From: Paramecium sonneborni
Lineage: Eukaryota; Ciliophora; Oligohymenophorea; Peniculida; Parameciidae
Length of the DNA: 64,000 nucleotides
NCBI GenBank assembly: GCA_905182985.1
Contig: CAJJDN010000035.1
Span: forward strand, 89,797-153,796
Direction: 5' to 3'
The position numbers and the translations under genes were made by a program. Of the stretch, positions 1-11,438 are shown one piece after another (position 1 is the stretch's first letter; each line of letters begins with the position of its first letter). Below the pieces are notes generated by a model that saw only the letters and a program-made list of their open reading frames with translations, ran no database searches and was not told the origin of the DNA.

Positions 1-201
1 GATGGATCAGGTGTTACTATTTGTACTTGGGGTACTGCTTGTGCTGAAGCTGCTGATGTTAGTGCTTTAACCAAAGACAATTGCTTAAAAAAAACATCAG
101 GTTATTATTATTGGGATGGAAGTGCCTGCTCAGAATGCGAAGGATCAAGTAATTCATACATTTTGGCTTTCATTGGATTCATAGTCATGCTTATGTTCTG
201 A
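1..201 (+). CDS. Surface-antigen-like protein, C-terminal end (partial)
   Basis: The frame is open from base 1 to TGA at 199-201 and gives the last 66 residues of a protein that begins outside the window. It is cysteine-rich and ends in a hydrophobic tail (IGFIVMLMF) after a short Ser/Gly/Asn stretch, the layout of a GPI-anchoring signal. The tail is nearly identical to that of the intact gene at 9049-9840, so both belong to one tandem family. Paramecium surface antigens are GPI-anchored coat proteins, and this looks like a small member or relative. The family is inferred from the cysteine pattern and tail; the N-terminus is not visible. Confidence 0.65.
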   Translation, partial: DGSGVTICTWGTACAEAADVSALTKDNCLKKTSGYYYWDGSACSECEGSSNSYILAFIGFIVMLMF

Positions 202-3200
202 TTCAGTATTCATATATATTAAATTATCCATTCATAATTTTTAATTACAATTAAATTAAATACATTATTCGTAATTAATCAATAGGCTAACATATTCTGC
301 TAATCAAAACAAGATACAAACCTTAAAAGCTGGGTTGCTCTGGTAACACATAATGCAGTCTAGTCGATATTTTATCTTAACATTTCGATGATTTATCTAA
401 TTAAATAGCTTAATCTGAAGATAAAATCAAACAAAGCAAATCTAAAATTTCCATCCTTAAATTTTATATAGCCTTTAAATGGGAAATTTCATAATCTTTA
501 TTGTCTAATAGTAGGTTAATTGCCTACTCAATTTAAAGAATCATTGCATCAAAAGATCAAATTAATGTTCCAAGATCTAGAAAATAAAATTAAATTAAAA
601 ATTAAAAATAAGCAAAGTTGATCATAATATATTAGGGTGCATAAGATATTTGAAATATGCTATTGATAAAAATGAATATACAACTGTAAGCTCAATCAAA
701 ATAAATACATTTTAGATTTGGATGATGTATTTATCTTAAGAATTGGATATGATACATTTATTAACTGTATCACCATTTTAAATATTTAGCCTAATTAGAG
801 GATTAAAAACATCTACCTTTATCTAATCTCCCTAATATAAATAAAAATTAAGAATAAAATCAAAAAAGGTTGTATGTGTAAAAAATACTATTAAAGGGCT
901 AAGAATTGGTTGAATAAATAAGACGCAATATCAGGAAACGGGAAGTGATAAAGAAGTTTAGAGTGACTATACCAGATAAAGAAATTATAAGAAAACTATG
1001 GAATAAGCATTGTATAATTTAGCGGAGTATTTGGGTTTTATTGATAGAAAGAGGCATTTAAAAAGTTTTAGAAAATGACTATTTTAAACTAAGCTAAGAA
1101 AGAAGCTGGAATTTTTGCTATTGTAATTATTATGAAGGTGACTTCATTAAAGAGCTAAAAATAGAAATTGTTGTGATAAAGGAACTAAATCATTATTTCA
1201 ACTAGGAATATATAGTCCTTTTATCTACTCCAACTTACTTTAAGATAGATCTAAGATATTTAAAATCTTGTGTCAAATATTAAAGCTATAGCTTTTGACG
1301 GAATATCAAATTTTTTTTAGACAGAACTTAAAAAAAGTTATTTGGGAACTTCTGGAACAATAGAACTCTCGAGATAAATAATGATATCGATTGTGCTCAC
1401 ATAATTCCATTTAATAAATTTTACACAGAAATCCTTGGTTAAACGTAATTCAAACTTATAACAATCTTTAGCCCTTTATTTAAATTCCTTGAATTAGCAT
1501 TTATGGAAATAATTCAGAAGTATTGCTAAAATCATCTTTAATATGATTGGTGAATTGAATGATAGGAAGACAAAAAGGGCGAAAAGTGATTTTGAGAGGA
1601 AAATTGATTAGAGAGTGTTTGAATATTAAATTATATTTTACTGTGTGATTGGTTCCTCTTGACCGAAATCCTCATTTTTCTTCGAATGAAAATTTAATCG
1701 ACATAATTACACTTTTTTTCCATTACATCGCTAACTTCTTTATTTATTAAATTAAATTTGTTACATTTCTTAAATTTGTTTATAATACTCCTAAACCTTG
1801 TCTAATATAACTTAGATGAATTTTTACAAGAGTTCTCTAAAAATTCAAATAAAGTTTTTGATGTAAAAGCTTTTGTATATGAACTAGTCTTCTTCTCCCA
1901 TCATAGGAATAAGGTTTTAGTGTGCTTAAAATTAATTGACATTGCAATATTTTATAATGAATCTTTTAGTAAAAGAAGAAATCTTGGAAAATTTCTCTTC
2001 CATAATTAAAACGATAATTATAATCCTAACATACTTGATTACCCTATAATAGAAATGAGCTTTTACTTAGGAATCCTATTAATAAAAATCATCAGTCAAG
2101 TGACACACAAATAAAACACAAGAATGAGAGAAAATAACAATGCTCAATAAAGAGAATTGTTGATAAAATAAAAAGTAATTTAAAAACATCTGAAGGTTTT
2201 TAGAATTTTAGAAATTATCCTATCATGGAGGGGAAATTTGTATCTAACATCCAAGAAAGGTAACATGTTTACACATTTAAGAAGATCATATTTGAATTTA
2301 TTTTTAGAATATTTTAAAAATAGATGCGAAATTAAAATCTAATAAAAAATTTTAAGTAATCTATCATGAATACAATAATTTATAAAAAGAAAGGATTTTG
2401 ATTATGTTCATTATTGCTAGGTATTTAATTATTAATATTAATAATATCATGACTACTGCATATCATCACTATCATAAACATTTTTTTATATTTAATCTTA
2501 ATTTATCTTACACGATACAGTTCAATAAGCTCATAGGTCTGATTTAATTATTTCAAATTTATCTTCAATTAATAAATTCTTTCCATAAGTAAATGCAGTC
2601 TTATTAGAACAAATTGAAATTTATTAAACTAAATTTTAGTTAATTATGGTAGAAAGTATTTTCTACCCAACTTTATAATATTATATCATACATTTTGGAT
2701 TTTAAAATTAAATAATGATTTGAATAAAATTAATTAGGAAATAAAAGAAGGCATTTTAACAAAAAGGAATTTGTGATTTCTTGAAGAATTTAAAAAATCA
2801 ATATTTATAATAAATCTTCTTGATAACTCCTAAATCTTTTTTAATTAGATGATATCTTAATCTAAATAAATTTTAAATTTCCTAGAAAACAAATTATATA
2901 TAAAAATATTTCTAAATAGAAAAGAATAATAAAATAGATAAAATTTGAAAATTTTTATAATAATAGGAATCATATTTTGTAAATTAAATCAAAAGGATTT
3001 ATATTTCTTTTTCTTATCTATCAAATTAAGATTCCAAGCCTACTTATCAATTATTGGTCCAAAAATTTGATTTTAAGATTAATTGTAAAAGAAAAAGTTA
3101 AAAATTCAAGTTAAAAAAATCAAATTCAATTTTAAAGTCAGAATCTTCTAATTTAGAATTTCAAGGATTATTAATAGAGTATGATTATTCTATTTTATCT

Positions 3201-3476
3201 TTATTTCATATTTAAAGATTTCTATTCTAAAAATAATAAAAAAATGATCTGCCTTTTATAGAACGTTGAAAATTTTAGAGGTGTTATGCTGTCCGGTTGA
3301 GAAACAACTTTTAAGCAATAGTAATCAGAAATTAGGAAGTAGAATGTTTTAAGCTAGTATTATATATGAAGCTTTAAAAGAAAAAAATTGAAATTTATTT
3401 CATATTAGACTGATGAAAGGGTAAGGTTAGGATTACTTTATGAATTAATTCATGCTTTTAAATGATTAAACAAAAT
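202..3476. other. AT-rich spacer, no supportable gene
   Basis: I see no gene that can be supported here. A stretch at about 910-1080 (plus) is open and coding-like in one frame but has no start and ends at TGA. It could be a decayed exon. Sequence from about 2900 on resembles the spacer before the intact antigen gene (about 8390-9048), so this is duplicated flank. Confidence 0.5.
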
Positions 3477-5167
3477 CTTTGAATAAAAAATAAAATAAAA
3501 AATCAAATTTTTCTTAATATATTTGGTTTTAAACAATTATTTAAATAATTGATAAAAATGATTTAATTTAATAAATTTTGAAAAAGTGATTTACCTGTAG
3601 CTCTTTATAAACTGATTATAAAATTATTTAAATGTTATCAATAATAAGATAATAAAATGAAAACAATGATTTGTTTGGACAGATTCTTGTGCTGCTAAAA
3701 CAGCTGCTGATTGCACAACATTTGAAACTTGATCAACATGTGACAGCAAACTAACATATGCCAGGAATAATAATCTGTGCGCAACTTTCACGAAATGTGC
3801 TGATTATACTGTAACAGATTCTGCATAATGTTTTTCAATGAATATCAACTCCATGCCATCATATTATGTAAATGGAACATATCCATGTAGAGATTTCCAA
3901 AAATATTCAGAATACAAGGAGNAATATTATATCATACATTTTGGATTTTAAAATTAAATAATGATTTGAATAAAATTAATTAGGAAATAAAAGAAGGCAT
4001 TTTAACAAAAAGGAATTTGTGATTTCTTGAAGAATTTAAAAAATCAATATTTATAATAAATCTTCTTGATAACTCCTAAATCTTTTTTAATTAGATGATA
4101 TCTTAATCTAAATAAATTTTAAATTTCCTAGAAAACAAATTATATATAAAAATATTTCTAAATAGAAAAGAATAATAAAATAGATAAAATTTGAAAATTT
4201 TTATAATAATAGGAATCATATTTTGTAAATTAAATCAAAAGGATTTATATTTCTTTTTCTTATCTATCAAATTAAGATTCCAAGCCTACTTATCAATTAT
4301 TGGTCCAAAAATTTGATTTTAAGATTAATTGTAAAAGAAAAAGTTAAAAATTCAAGTTAAAAAAATCAAATTCAATTTTAAAGTCAGAATCTTCTAATTT
4401 AGAATTTCAAGGATTATTAATAGAGTATGATTATTCTATTTTATCTTTATTTCATATTTAAAGATTTCTATTCTAAAAATAATAAAAAAATGATCTGCCT
4501 TTTATAGAACGTTGAAAATTTTAGAGGTGTTATGCTGTCCGGTTGAGAAACAACTTTTAAGCAATAGTAATCAGAAATTAGGAAGTAGAATGTTTTAAGC
4601 TAGTATTATATATGAAGCTTTAAAAGAAAAAAATTGAAATTTATTTCATATTAGACTGATGAAAGGGTAAGGTTAGGATTACTTTATGAATTAATTCATG
4701 CTTTTAAATGATTAAACAAAATCTTTGAATAAAAAATAAAATAAAAAATCAAATTTTTCTTAATATATTTGGTTTTAAACAATTATTTAAATAATTGATA
4801 AAAATGATTTAATTTAATAAATTTTGAAAAAGTGATTTACCTGTAGCTCTTTATAAACTGATTATAAAATTATTTAAATGTTATCAATAATAAGATAATA
4901 AAATGAAAACAATGATTTGTTTGGACAGATTCTTGTGCTGCTAAAACAGCTGCTGATTGCACAACATTTGAAACTTGATCAACATGTGACAGCAAACTAA
5001 CATATGCCAGGAATAATAATCTGTGCGCAACTTTCACGAAATGTGCTGATTATACTGTAACAGATTCTGCATAATGTTTTTCAATGAATATCAACTCCAT
5101 GCCATCATATTATGTAAATGGAACATATCCATGTAGAGATTTCCAAAAATATTCAGAATACAAGGAG
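2677..5167. repeat. Direct repeat pair flanking a single N (unmerged contig overlap 1)
   Basis: Bases 2677-3921 recur at 3923-5167 with a constant offset of 1,246 and no indel that I could see. The two copies are separated by one N at 3922, and the first copy ends exactly at the N. This is the signature of overlapping contig ends joined without merging rather than a biological tandem duplication. The antigen pseudogene is therefore present 1.4 times. Confidence 0.85.
3657..3921 (+). pseudogene. Truncated duplicate of the antigen pseudogene
   Basis: This is the first 265 bases of the pseudogene at 4903-5471, cut off by the N at 3922. It lies inside an unmerged contig overlap and probably does not exist as a separate locus. 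Confidence 0.75.
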
Positions 5168-5471
5168 TCAACTGATTGTGTAATGATGCTGAAATATAAA
5201 TGAAGGTTTTGCTGATTAGAAAAGTGCTTAAACTTGTTTTATTGTTCTAGTAGATGTTTTAACAGGTTTTCATATTTTACTTGGTATTCTACTAATTCAC
5301 TTACGCTGATGCTGATACTGATTATATTAAAACTATTGATGCAACAACTTGCTTTACTTTTACATAAGGAACTTATAATTGGGATGGATCTAGCTGTTCG
5401 GTATGTTCAGGATCAAGCAGCACTCGTAAATATTAATTTTCATTTGATTACTATTAATGGCTATGTTCTGA
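4903..5471 (+). pseudogene. Surface-antigen-like pseudogene
   Basis: This is homologous to the intact gene at 9049-9840 and has the same upstream block and a related 3' flank. Right after ATGAAAACA about 110 bases are missing, removing the signal peptide and the first cysteine block. In the antigen frame there is a premature TGA (ACT TGA TCA, where the intact copy has a glutamine TAG), then further frame shifts and another TGA. Later pieces, including the motif GSSCSVCSGSS, are still recognisable. The hydrophobic tail is degraded after that motif. It cannot encode an anchored surface protein. Confidence 0.75.
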
Positions 5472-7228
5472 TTCATTATTCATATATATTAAATTATCCA
5501 TTCATAATAAATTACTATTTAATAAGTCTAAGAATAAAGAAACCGAAATAATTAAGGGTGATCTCTAAATATAAACATAACAAGTTGATTCTAATTATTT
5601 AGTTACAGAAGATTTGTATATTAATTTGTTTTTTTACATAATAATATGAATATTTTCCCTTTGCTTTTAAGATTAACCAATCCTAATTAAAAATTATTGA
5701 AATCTTCATTTGTTGTTAAGGCTATTTCTATTAAAATAATATTATTAGTTGAAGAATTAGGTCTAATACCCACTTTTGCTAAAAATAATTGATCTAAAAA
5801 TTGATATATTTATCTTTTTTAATTCTTTGTGTACATTCTAACTTTTATAATCTTATGCATTTATTTTCATGACATTATTCACAGAATAATTATTGTCATT
5901 CGAAAATATCATGTTATTGATACATCTTATTTATCCATAGTTCTAATCAATATTAATATCGATATTAATCTAATCTATTTATTTTACTATCTCTAATTAT
6001 GCTCATTCTTTCAAATGCATATAAATTAATATTGTAATTTTTATTATTTTTAGAAAATGATTGTAAATTTTATATGTGATATTAAAAATTTATTCAATTT
6101 TATTAAATGTTATTTTCCATATTTTTTTTTTCTCTTTAATTCTTCATCACTAGCAAGTAAAACTATTTTTTTCTGTAAAAGACAATAATTATTCTATAAT
6201 AATAAAAATTTCATTTTTATCTGTTTTCTCTTTCGAGATATTTAAATCTCTTCAAAAATAGTTTTTAAATCTACCAAACATTTTGAACTTCTTTTTGATA
6301 TACTAATTCAAGTATTTTCTTAATTATTCCAGCTTCACACTAATAACACTCTAATGAAAATTAAATAATTTTGATATGCATTGAAAATATTTCCTTATAA
6401 CTGTCTCTGTAGCATCAAAGCTAAGGTTTTCATTTCTTAATTTGATAAAATTTATATTATTTATGGAACCTTTTTAAGTTTTAACTATTTTAGAAATAAC
6501 TTCTTTTTTAACAATAACTACATTAATTTTATGATTTTTATTTTATTGTTTTCTTTCTCTCATTTATTATGAACCCTTTTATAATTAATTAAATAAAGTT
6601 ATCAATCAATTTATTTAAGGAGAAATTTAAACTTTAGATCCTTGTGTTAAAAGATTTTTTATTTGAATTTAATTAACTTCAATTCCATTCATTACTAGTA
6701 CGGATAATGTTGAATCAATCAAATCTTGTTTAGATATCTCTAAATATGTATATATATAATATTGCAATTTTAACTAATTACACATTTGATCTCCTGAAAA
6801 ATATTCGCAATTTATCAAAAAGGTGAGGGAATTTTTTCTTGTTTTTTTGAATATTATTCTCTCATTGTGTTATAATAAATATATTAATGCGAAAAGCTGA
6901 TTTATTTGATAAAGTTTTGTAGAAATTGGATGCTAATTTTTTAACTTAGCAAATATTTAAATGATTAAAATTTACTTTATTTTTTATCTATTTACTACTT
7001 CTTAAATGAGGTCTTATATGTATATAAATCATCACTATAATTATCTGTCATAAGTTTTGTTCTTCTAGATGTGATTACGAGAATTCTATTTTATATTCAT
7101 TATTAATATCTGAATGAAATTTACAAATTTAGGAAAAGACTTAACATGTTTTATGATTGATAATAATTTTCCTTTTATTTTTTATTCAATAATTTGTTTT
7201 TTTTATAAAAACTAATTTAATTATTGTA
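5472..7228. other. AT-rich spacer, duplicated flank
   Basis: No gene is supported. Parts of about 6600-7215 match about 10545-11205, for example the shared stretch around the words GATAATGTTGAATCAATCAAATC. The spacer between the antigen gene and the RCC1/IPT gene was therefore duplicated together with the genes. Confidence 0.5.
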
Positions 7229-7504
7229 ACATTAGGAATGGTCTATGAAATTTTTCCTTTTTCATAAAAGCCTTCAACACAAATTAAATTTTTTTTATTT
7301 AATTCTGGATCATTGATACTAAGATCTAAAGGATTGAGCGGTTTATTAGTGCTTTATTTTATGGCCGATTTATCTTCTTTTTTTTATTTTTAGGTTAGAA
7401 TCCAACATTTAAATGTTTCATATATGAGGCAGTCAAATCATCAATATTAGTATTAATAATGAGAGTGGTACTACCTTGAATAGATGCATTTTGGATAGAG
7501 TGAT
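7229..7504 (-). pseudogene. Relic of the RCC1/IPT gene
   Basis: About 275 bases match about 12404-12684 of the intact minus-strand RCC1/IPT gene at 11439-14147, at roughly 90 percent identity by eye. Only a fragment of one IPT region remains. The upstream spacer homology (up to about 7215, equal to about 11205) jumps straight to 12404, so about 1.2 kb of the gene's 3' half was deleted. A 2-base deletion (GATGCATTTTGG against GATGCACATTTTGG) also breaks the frame. Confidence 0.75.
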
Positions 7505-8868
7505 ATAAACTAATAAAATTTGCAAAAAAAATAATCTTGAAAAGTTATAAAGTTTGTCTAAAATTCTTAGCTTTTGGAAAAATTTAAACTGTTCTTTTGA
7601 CCGAAATGATATATAAACTTTAGAATTTAAATAAAATCTATGTAAGAAATTAAAAATTTATGAATTTTATCTACTATTTTGTATATAGTGAAATGAAAAA
7701 AACTTAGACAAAATCAATAGATTGGTTTTCATAAGTATTCTTTTAGGCTACAATTTATTATTACTTAAATTTAAGTTGAATCCTAAAATAAAATATTAAT
7801 GGAGGTTTTGGAAAAATTTATAATTCAAAAAAACACTTAAATTTGATATTCACTAGATCATTCAAGTTTAAAATAATATTTAAATTCATTATTTATTCTT
7901 TGATTGTTATTTTATGATGAATATTTTCTAATAAACTCTAATAATATTCTATTTATGAAGAAAGTTATTTAAATGAGTCTTTAGCCTTTTTAGATTTTCA
8001 ATTTTTAGATTCTATAACTTTTTGATTTTTTAATCGATATATTAAATATCTACATTTTCAAAATTTGTCATAATCGTTTCCTTTGATTAAATTTCCTTAA
8101 GATGATCAAAATTCTATAATATTTCTTAAATTGTAAAAAAAAAAATTTATGAATAATCTATCATTTTTTTCTCAAATGCAAATTTTGATTTTGAAATTTA
8201 AAATAAGAAATAGTAAATTAGTTTTATGAAGATCTTTGAATCATAATTTACTCTTCATCATAGAGCTTTTTTAAAATAGATCAATATTAATTGCTTTTTC
8301 TTTTTAAAAATAAATTTTATTTTTTTTTCTTGAATTTTATATTATGATAAAAAGTGCTATTGAGGCTTCAAAAAACAAAATACCTATAAAAAATGTCTAA
8401 ATAGAGAAAGGATTCGTATTTTTTGTTTTTTATCTATCAAATTAAAACTCCAAACCTACTCATTAATTTTCAATTCAAAAGTTTATTTTTTTTTATTTTG
8501 AGAGAGTTGTAATTAAAAAAATAAGTTAAATATTCAAGTTAAGAATCTTCAAATTTTATACATCGAAAATAGAGTATAATTATTCTATTTTATCTTGATT
8601 TTATATTAAAAGAATGAAAGTCTAAAAATAATTGAAGATAGTAGACAGCCTCAAATGAAGACTGCTCAAAAGCTCAAAAGAGTTATTCATTCATGTGTAG
8701 ACTTAACCTATCAGCGGTGGTAATAAAACTTTCGGAAGTAGAATATTTTTTATTTGAATAATAAGGAACCATAAAAGTTAAATAGTGAATATATTCTTCA
8801 TTTGCGATGACTAATAAAGCTTATAATATTTTATGAATTTATCATACTTTTAGACGATTAAACAAGAC
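7505..8868. other. AT-rich spacer before the intact antigen gene
   Basis: No gene is seen. The last 500-600 bases share patches with the spacer upstream of the antigen pseudogene (about 2900-3476), consistent with an old tandem duplication. Confidence 0.5.
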
Positions 8869-9048
8869 CTTTGAATAAAAAATAAAATAAAAAATCAAAA
8901 TTTTCTTAATATATTTGGTTTTAAACAATTATTTAAATAATTGATAAAAATGATTTAATTTAATAAATTTTGAAAAAGTGATTTACCTGTAGCTCTTTAT
9001 AAACTGATTATAAAATTATTTAAATGTTATTAATAATAAGATAATAAA
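8869..9048 (+). promoter_or_regulatory. Conserved upstream block of the antigen family
   Basis: The 180 bases before the ATG at 9049 are nearly identical to those before the pseudogene (4723-4902 and its duplicate 3477-3656), while flanks further out diverge. The block is AT-rich and includes the palindrome AATTATTTAAATAATT. It ends a few bases before the ATG, which fits the short 5' leaders of Paramecium. It may be the promoter. Recent duplication alone could also explain the identity. Confidence 0.45.
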
Positions 9049-9840
9049 ATGAAAACATACATATTTCTGTTAGCTGTGATATCTGTTTCGTTCCAAAAAT
9101 TGATTGCTGAAAATCAGTGTGTTTGCGAGGAACTTGGATAGGCTGATTGCGCATTATCAGGATGTGTTTGGTCAGATTCTTGTAATTCTAAATCAGCTGA
9201 TTGTGCAACATATACAAGTTAGGCTGCATGTGATGAAGTAACAGAATGCGCATGGACTAATGATGGTATATGCGCTACTTTTACAAAATGTGAAGATTAT
9301 GCTGTCACAGATCCTACTTAATGTGTTTCAAAGGATCTTAGCTGTACTATATCACCTTCCACAACTGGTTAATACCAATGTAAATCTATGCCAAAATGTT
9401 CAGAATAAACTGATTAAGCTATGTGTAAAGCATTATATATTTGTAAATGGGATAATGGTGGGTGTTAAGTAAAGGGTTGTGCTGATAATTAACTTTCTGG
9501 TACTTGTTTTTTTGTCTTTGAAGATGGTTTTACAGGTTTTAGAATATGTAAAAAGGATGAAGCTACTTCTGCTTGTTCTGATGCTGATGAGGCTTATATT
9601 TAAACTTTAAATGCATAAAATTGCTTTATTTCGACATCAGGAACTTATTATTGGAATGGATCTAGCTGTTCGGTATGTTCAGGATCAAGCAGCAATTCAT
9701 ACATTTTAGCTTTCATTGGATTCATAGTAATGGTTATGTTCTAATTTAATATTCATATCTATTAAATTATCGATTCATAATTTTTAATTAAAATTTAATA
9801 AATTTAAACAATACTATCTAAATTTAAAAATTGCTTCTGA
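9049..9840 (+). CDS. Small cysteine-rich surface-antigen-like protein
   Basis: This is an intronless frame of 263 codons plus TGA. Residues 1-20 form a signal peptide (MKTYIFLLAV...). The body is rich in spaced cysteines in repeating units such as GCVWSDSC and ECAWTNDG, like the Paramecium surface antigen domain. Near the end comes GSSCSVCSGSS followed by the hydrophobic stretch IGFIVMVMF. In the relative at 1-201 the TGA stop follows that stretch directly. Here the codon is TAA (glutamine), so translation runs about 26 codons further to a hydrophilic end. That would bury the presumed GPI signal, so anchoring may be lost. It is a likely coat protein; whether it is expressed is unknown. Confidence 0.75.
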
Positions 9841-11438
9841 ATGTAGTCCAAAATTTATATTTTATTTAAATTTCAATACTTTTCATTTGTTGATTAGCCT
9901 AGACTAATCAGATATTGATGAGAATCACAATTTGCAATATTCAAAAATTAATATATATAACATAAATAAAATTAAAAAATTCTAAATCTCAACTTGATCA
10001 GAAATTTTTAGTTTGCCTTATAAAGAATTGGAAAACTCTTTTAAGAGCATAGAATATACAAGTATATGCATATTTAAATAAGAGTATAATTATAAAATTA
10101 CTGGATAATTTCAAACCTCAATTAGATAATTTGATTTCCATAATTATAGATTGTAGATACAAGATTAATCTAAATATGAACTAAAAAGTTTTAAATTAAA
10201 AAAAATGAGAAATATTTTATGTTTTCGAAAATAATATTATTCTTAAAAAGATTAAAATCCATTTTTTTATCTGTTTAAGAGCATGCTAAAAAATTTTTTC
10301 AACATTTTTGTCATTTTTTTTTTAAAGTTTATAGAATAACACTATAATAAATCGATAAAAAAGAAATCACAAATTCAAAAACTAGAAAAAGTCAAGATAA
10401 GTTATTATATAAAATTAAATCATTTCTTGATAAATTTCAATACTCTCATTTTGCAACTTATAACAAAATTTTATAATTTAAATTTTAAAATTAACTTTAT
10501 TTTAAAATATATAGTTTTTGAATCTATTAATTTAGTAAAATTTTAAACTTTCGATGTTTGAGTTAACAGATTTCTTATTTGAATTTAGTTAACATTAATT
10601 CCTTTCATCACTAAAACTGATAATGTTGAATCAATCAAATCTTGGGTTACTCTAAATATAATTTATAATATTGAAACTTTAATTCTAGAAGTCCTTGTAT
10701 CCTAATTCATCAGCAATTTTCTTTATTTACACAATAAATAATATTGTTTATTTTACGTTTTAATCTGTTGTCAATTTGATTTGGTCTCAAGTCAAATAGA
10801 AGCAATTAATAAAAAAGGATAATAGAATTTATTCTGGGTTATAAACAGCAATTAATATAAATATTATTCTCTTATAGTGGTATAATAAATAGATTAATGT
10901 AAGAGGTTGATTTATATCATAAAGTTTTTTATAAATTAGATGCTAGATTTATTAATCTAGCAAATATTTAAGATGATCAAAAATTACTATTTTTTTGATT
11001 TTTTGAACAAATATAAAATATTATAATCATCACAATAACTATCGAATATATGATTTAGTTTTTAGAAATTTGCTTGAAGAATTCTAAGTTAATTTAATAT
11101 TAATTATCTGAATTTATCATGTTTTATGATTGCTAATAATTGACTTTGTATTTTTTATTCAATAATTAAATATTCTTTTTGAAACCAATTTAAGTATTTG
11201 AGTATTAAAAAATTTATAATGTTTTTTCTATCTGGTAAATTTTCTTCAATCAGTCTCACTAATAAATATCCATTAATTAGAATATCCTGCATTATGTCAT
11301 TAATTTATCTAAAAATCTGTTTATAGGTATAATACATTTAGTAATGAAAATTTCGATTAAAGATGCCTAAAAATTTTGATTCTATTATCTTGTTTTTATT
11401 TACATGTTATTAAATTTTTATCAAATATATTATAATAA
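9841..11438. other. AT-rich spacer, duplicated flank
   Basis: No gene is seen. About 10545-11205 is the counterpart of about 6600-7215. It lies between the 3' ends of the converging antigen gene and RCC1/IPT gene. Confidence 0.5.

Noticed and set aside
2677..5167. True tandem gene duplication of the antigen pseudogene
   Set aside because: The two copies appear identical and the break is exactly at an N, with three similar cases elsewhere in the window. An assembly artefact is simpler.
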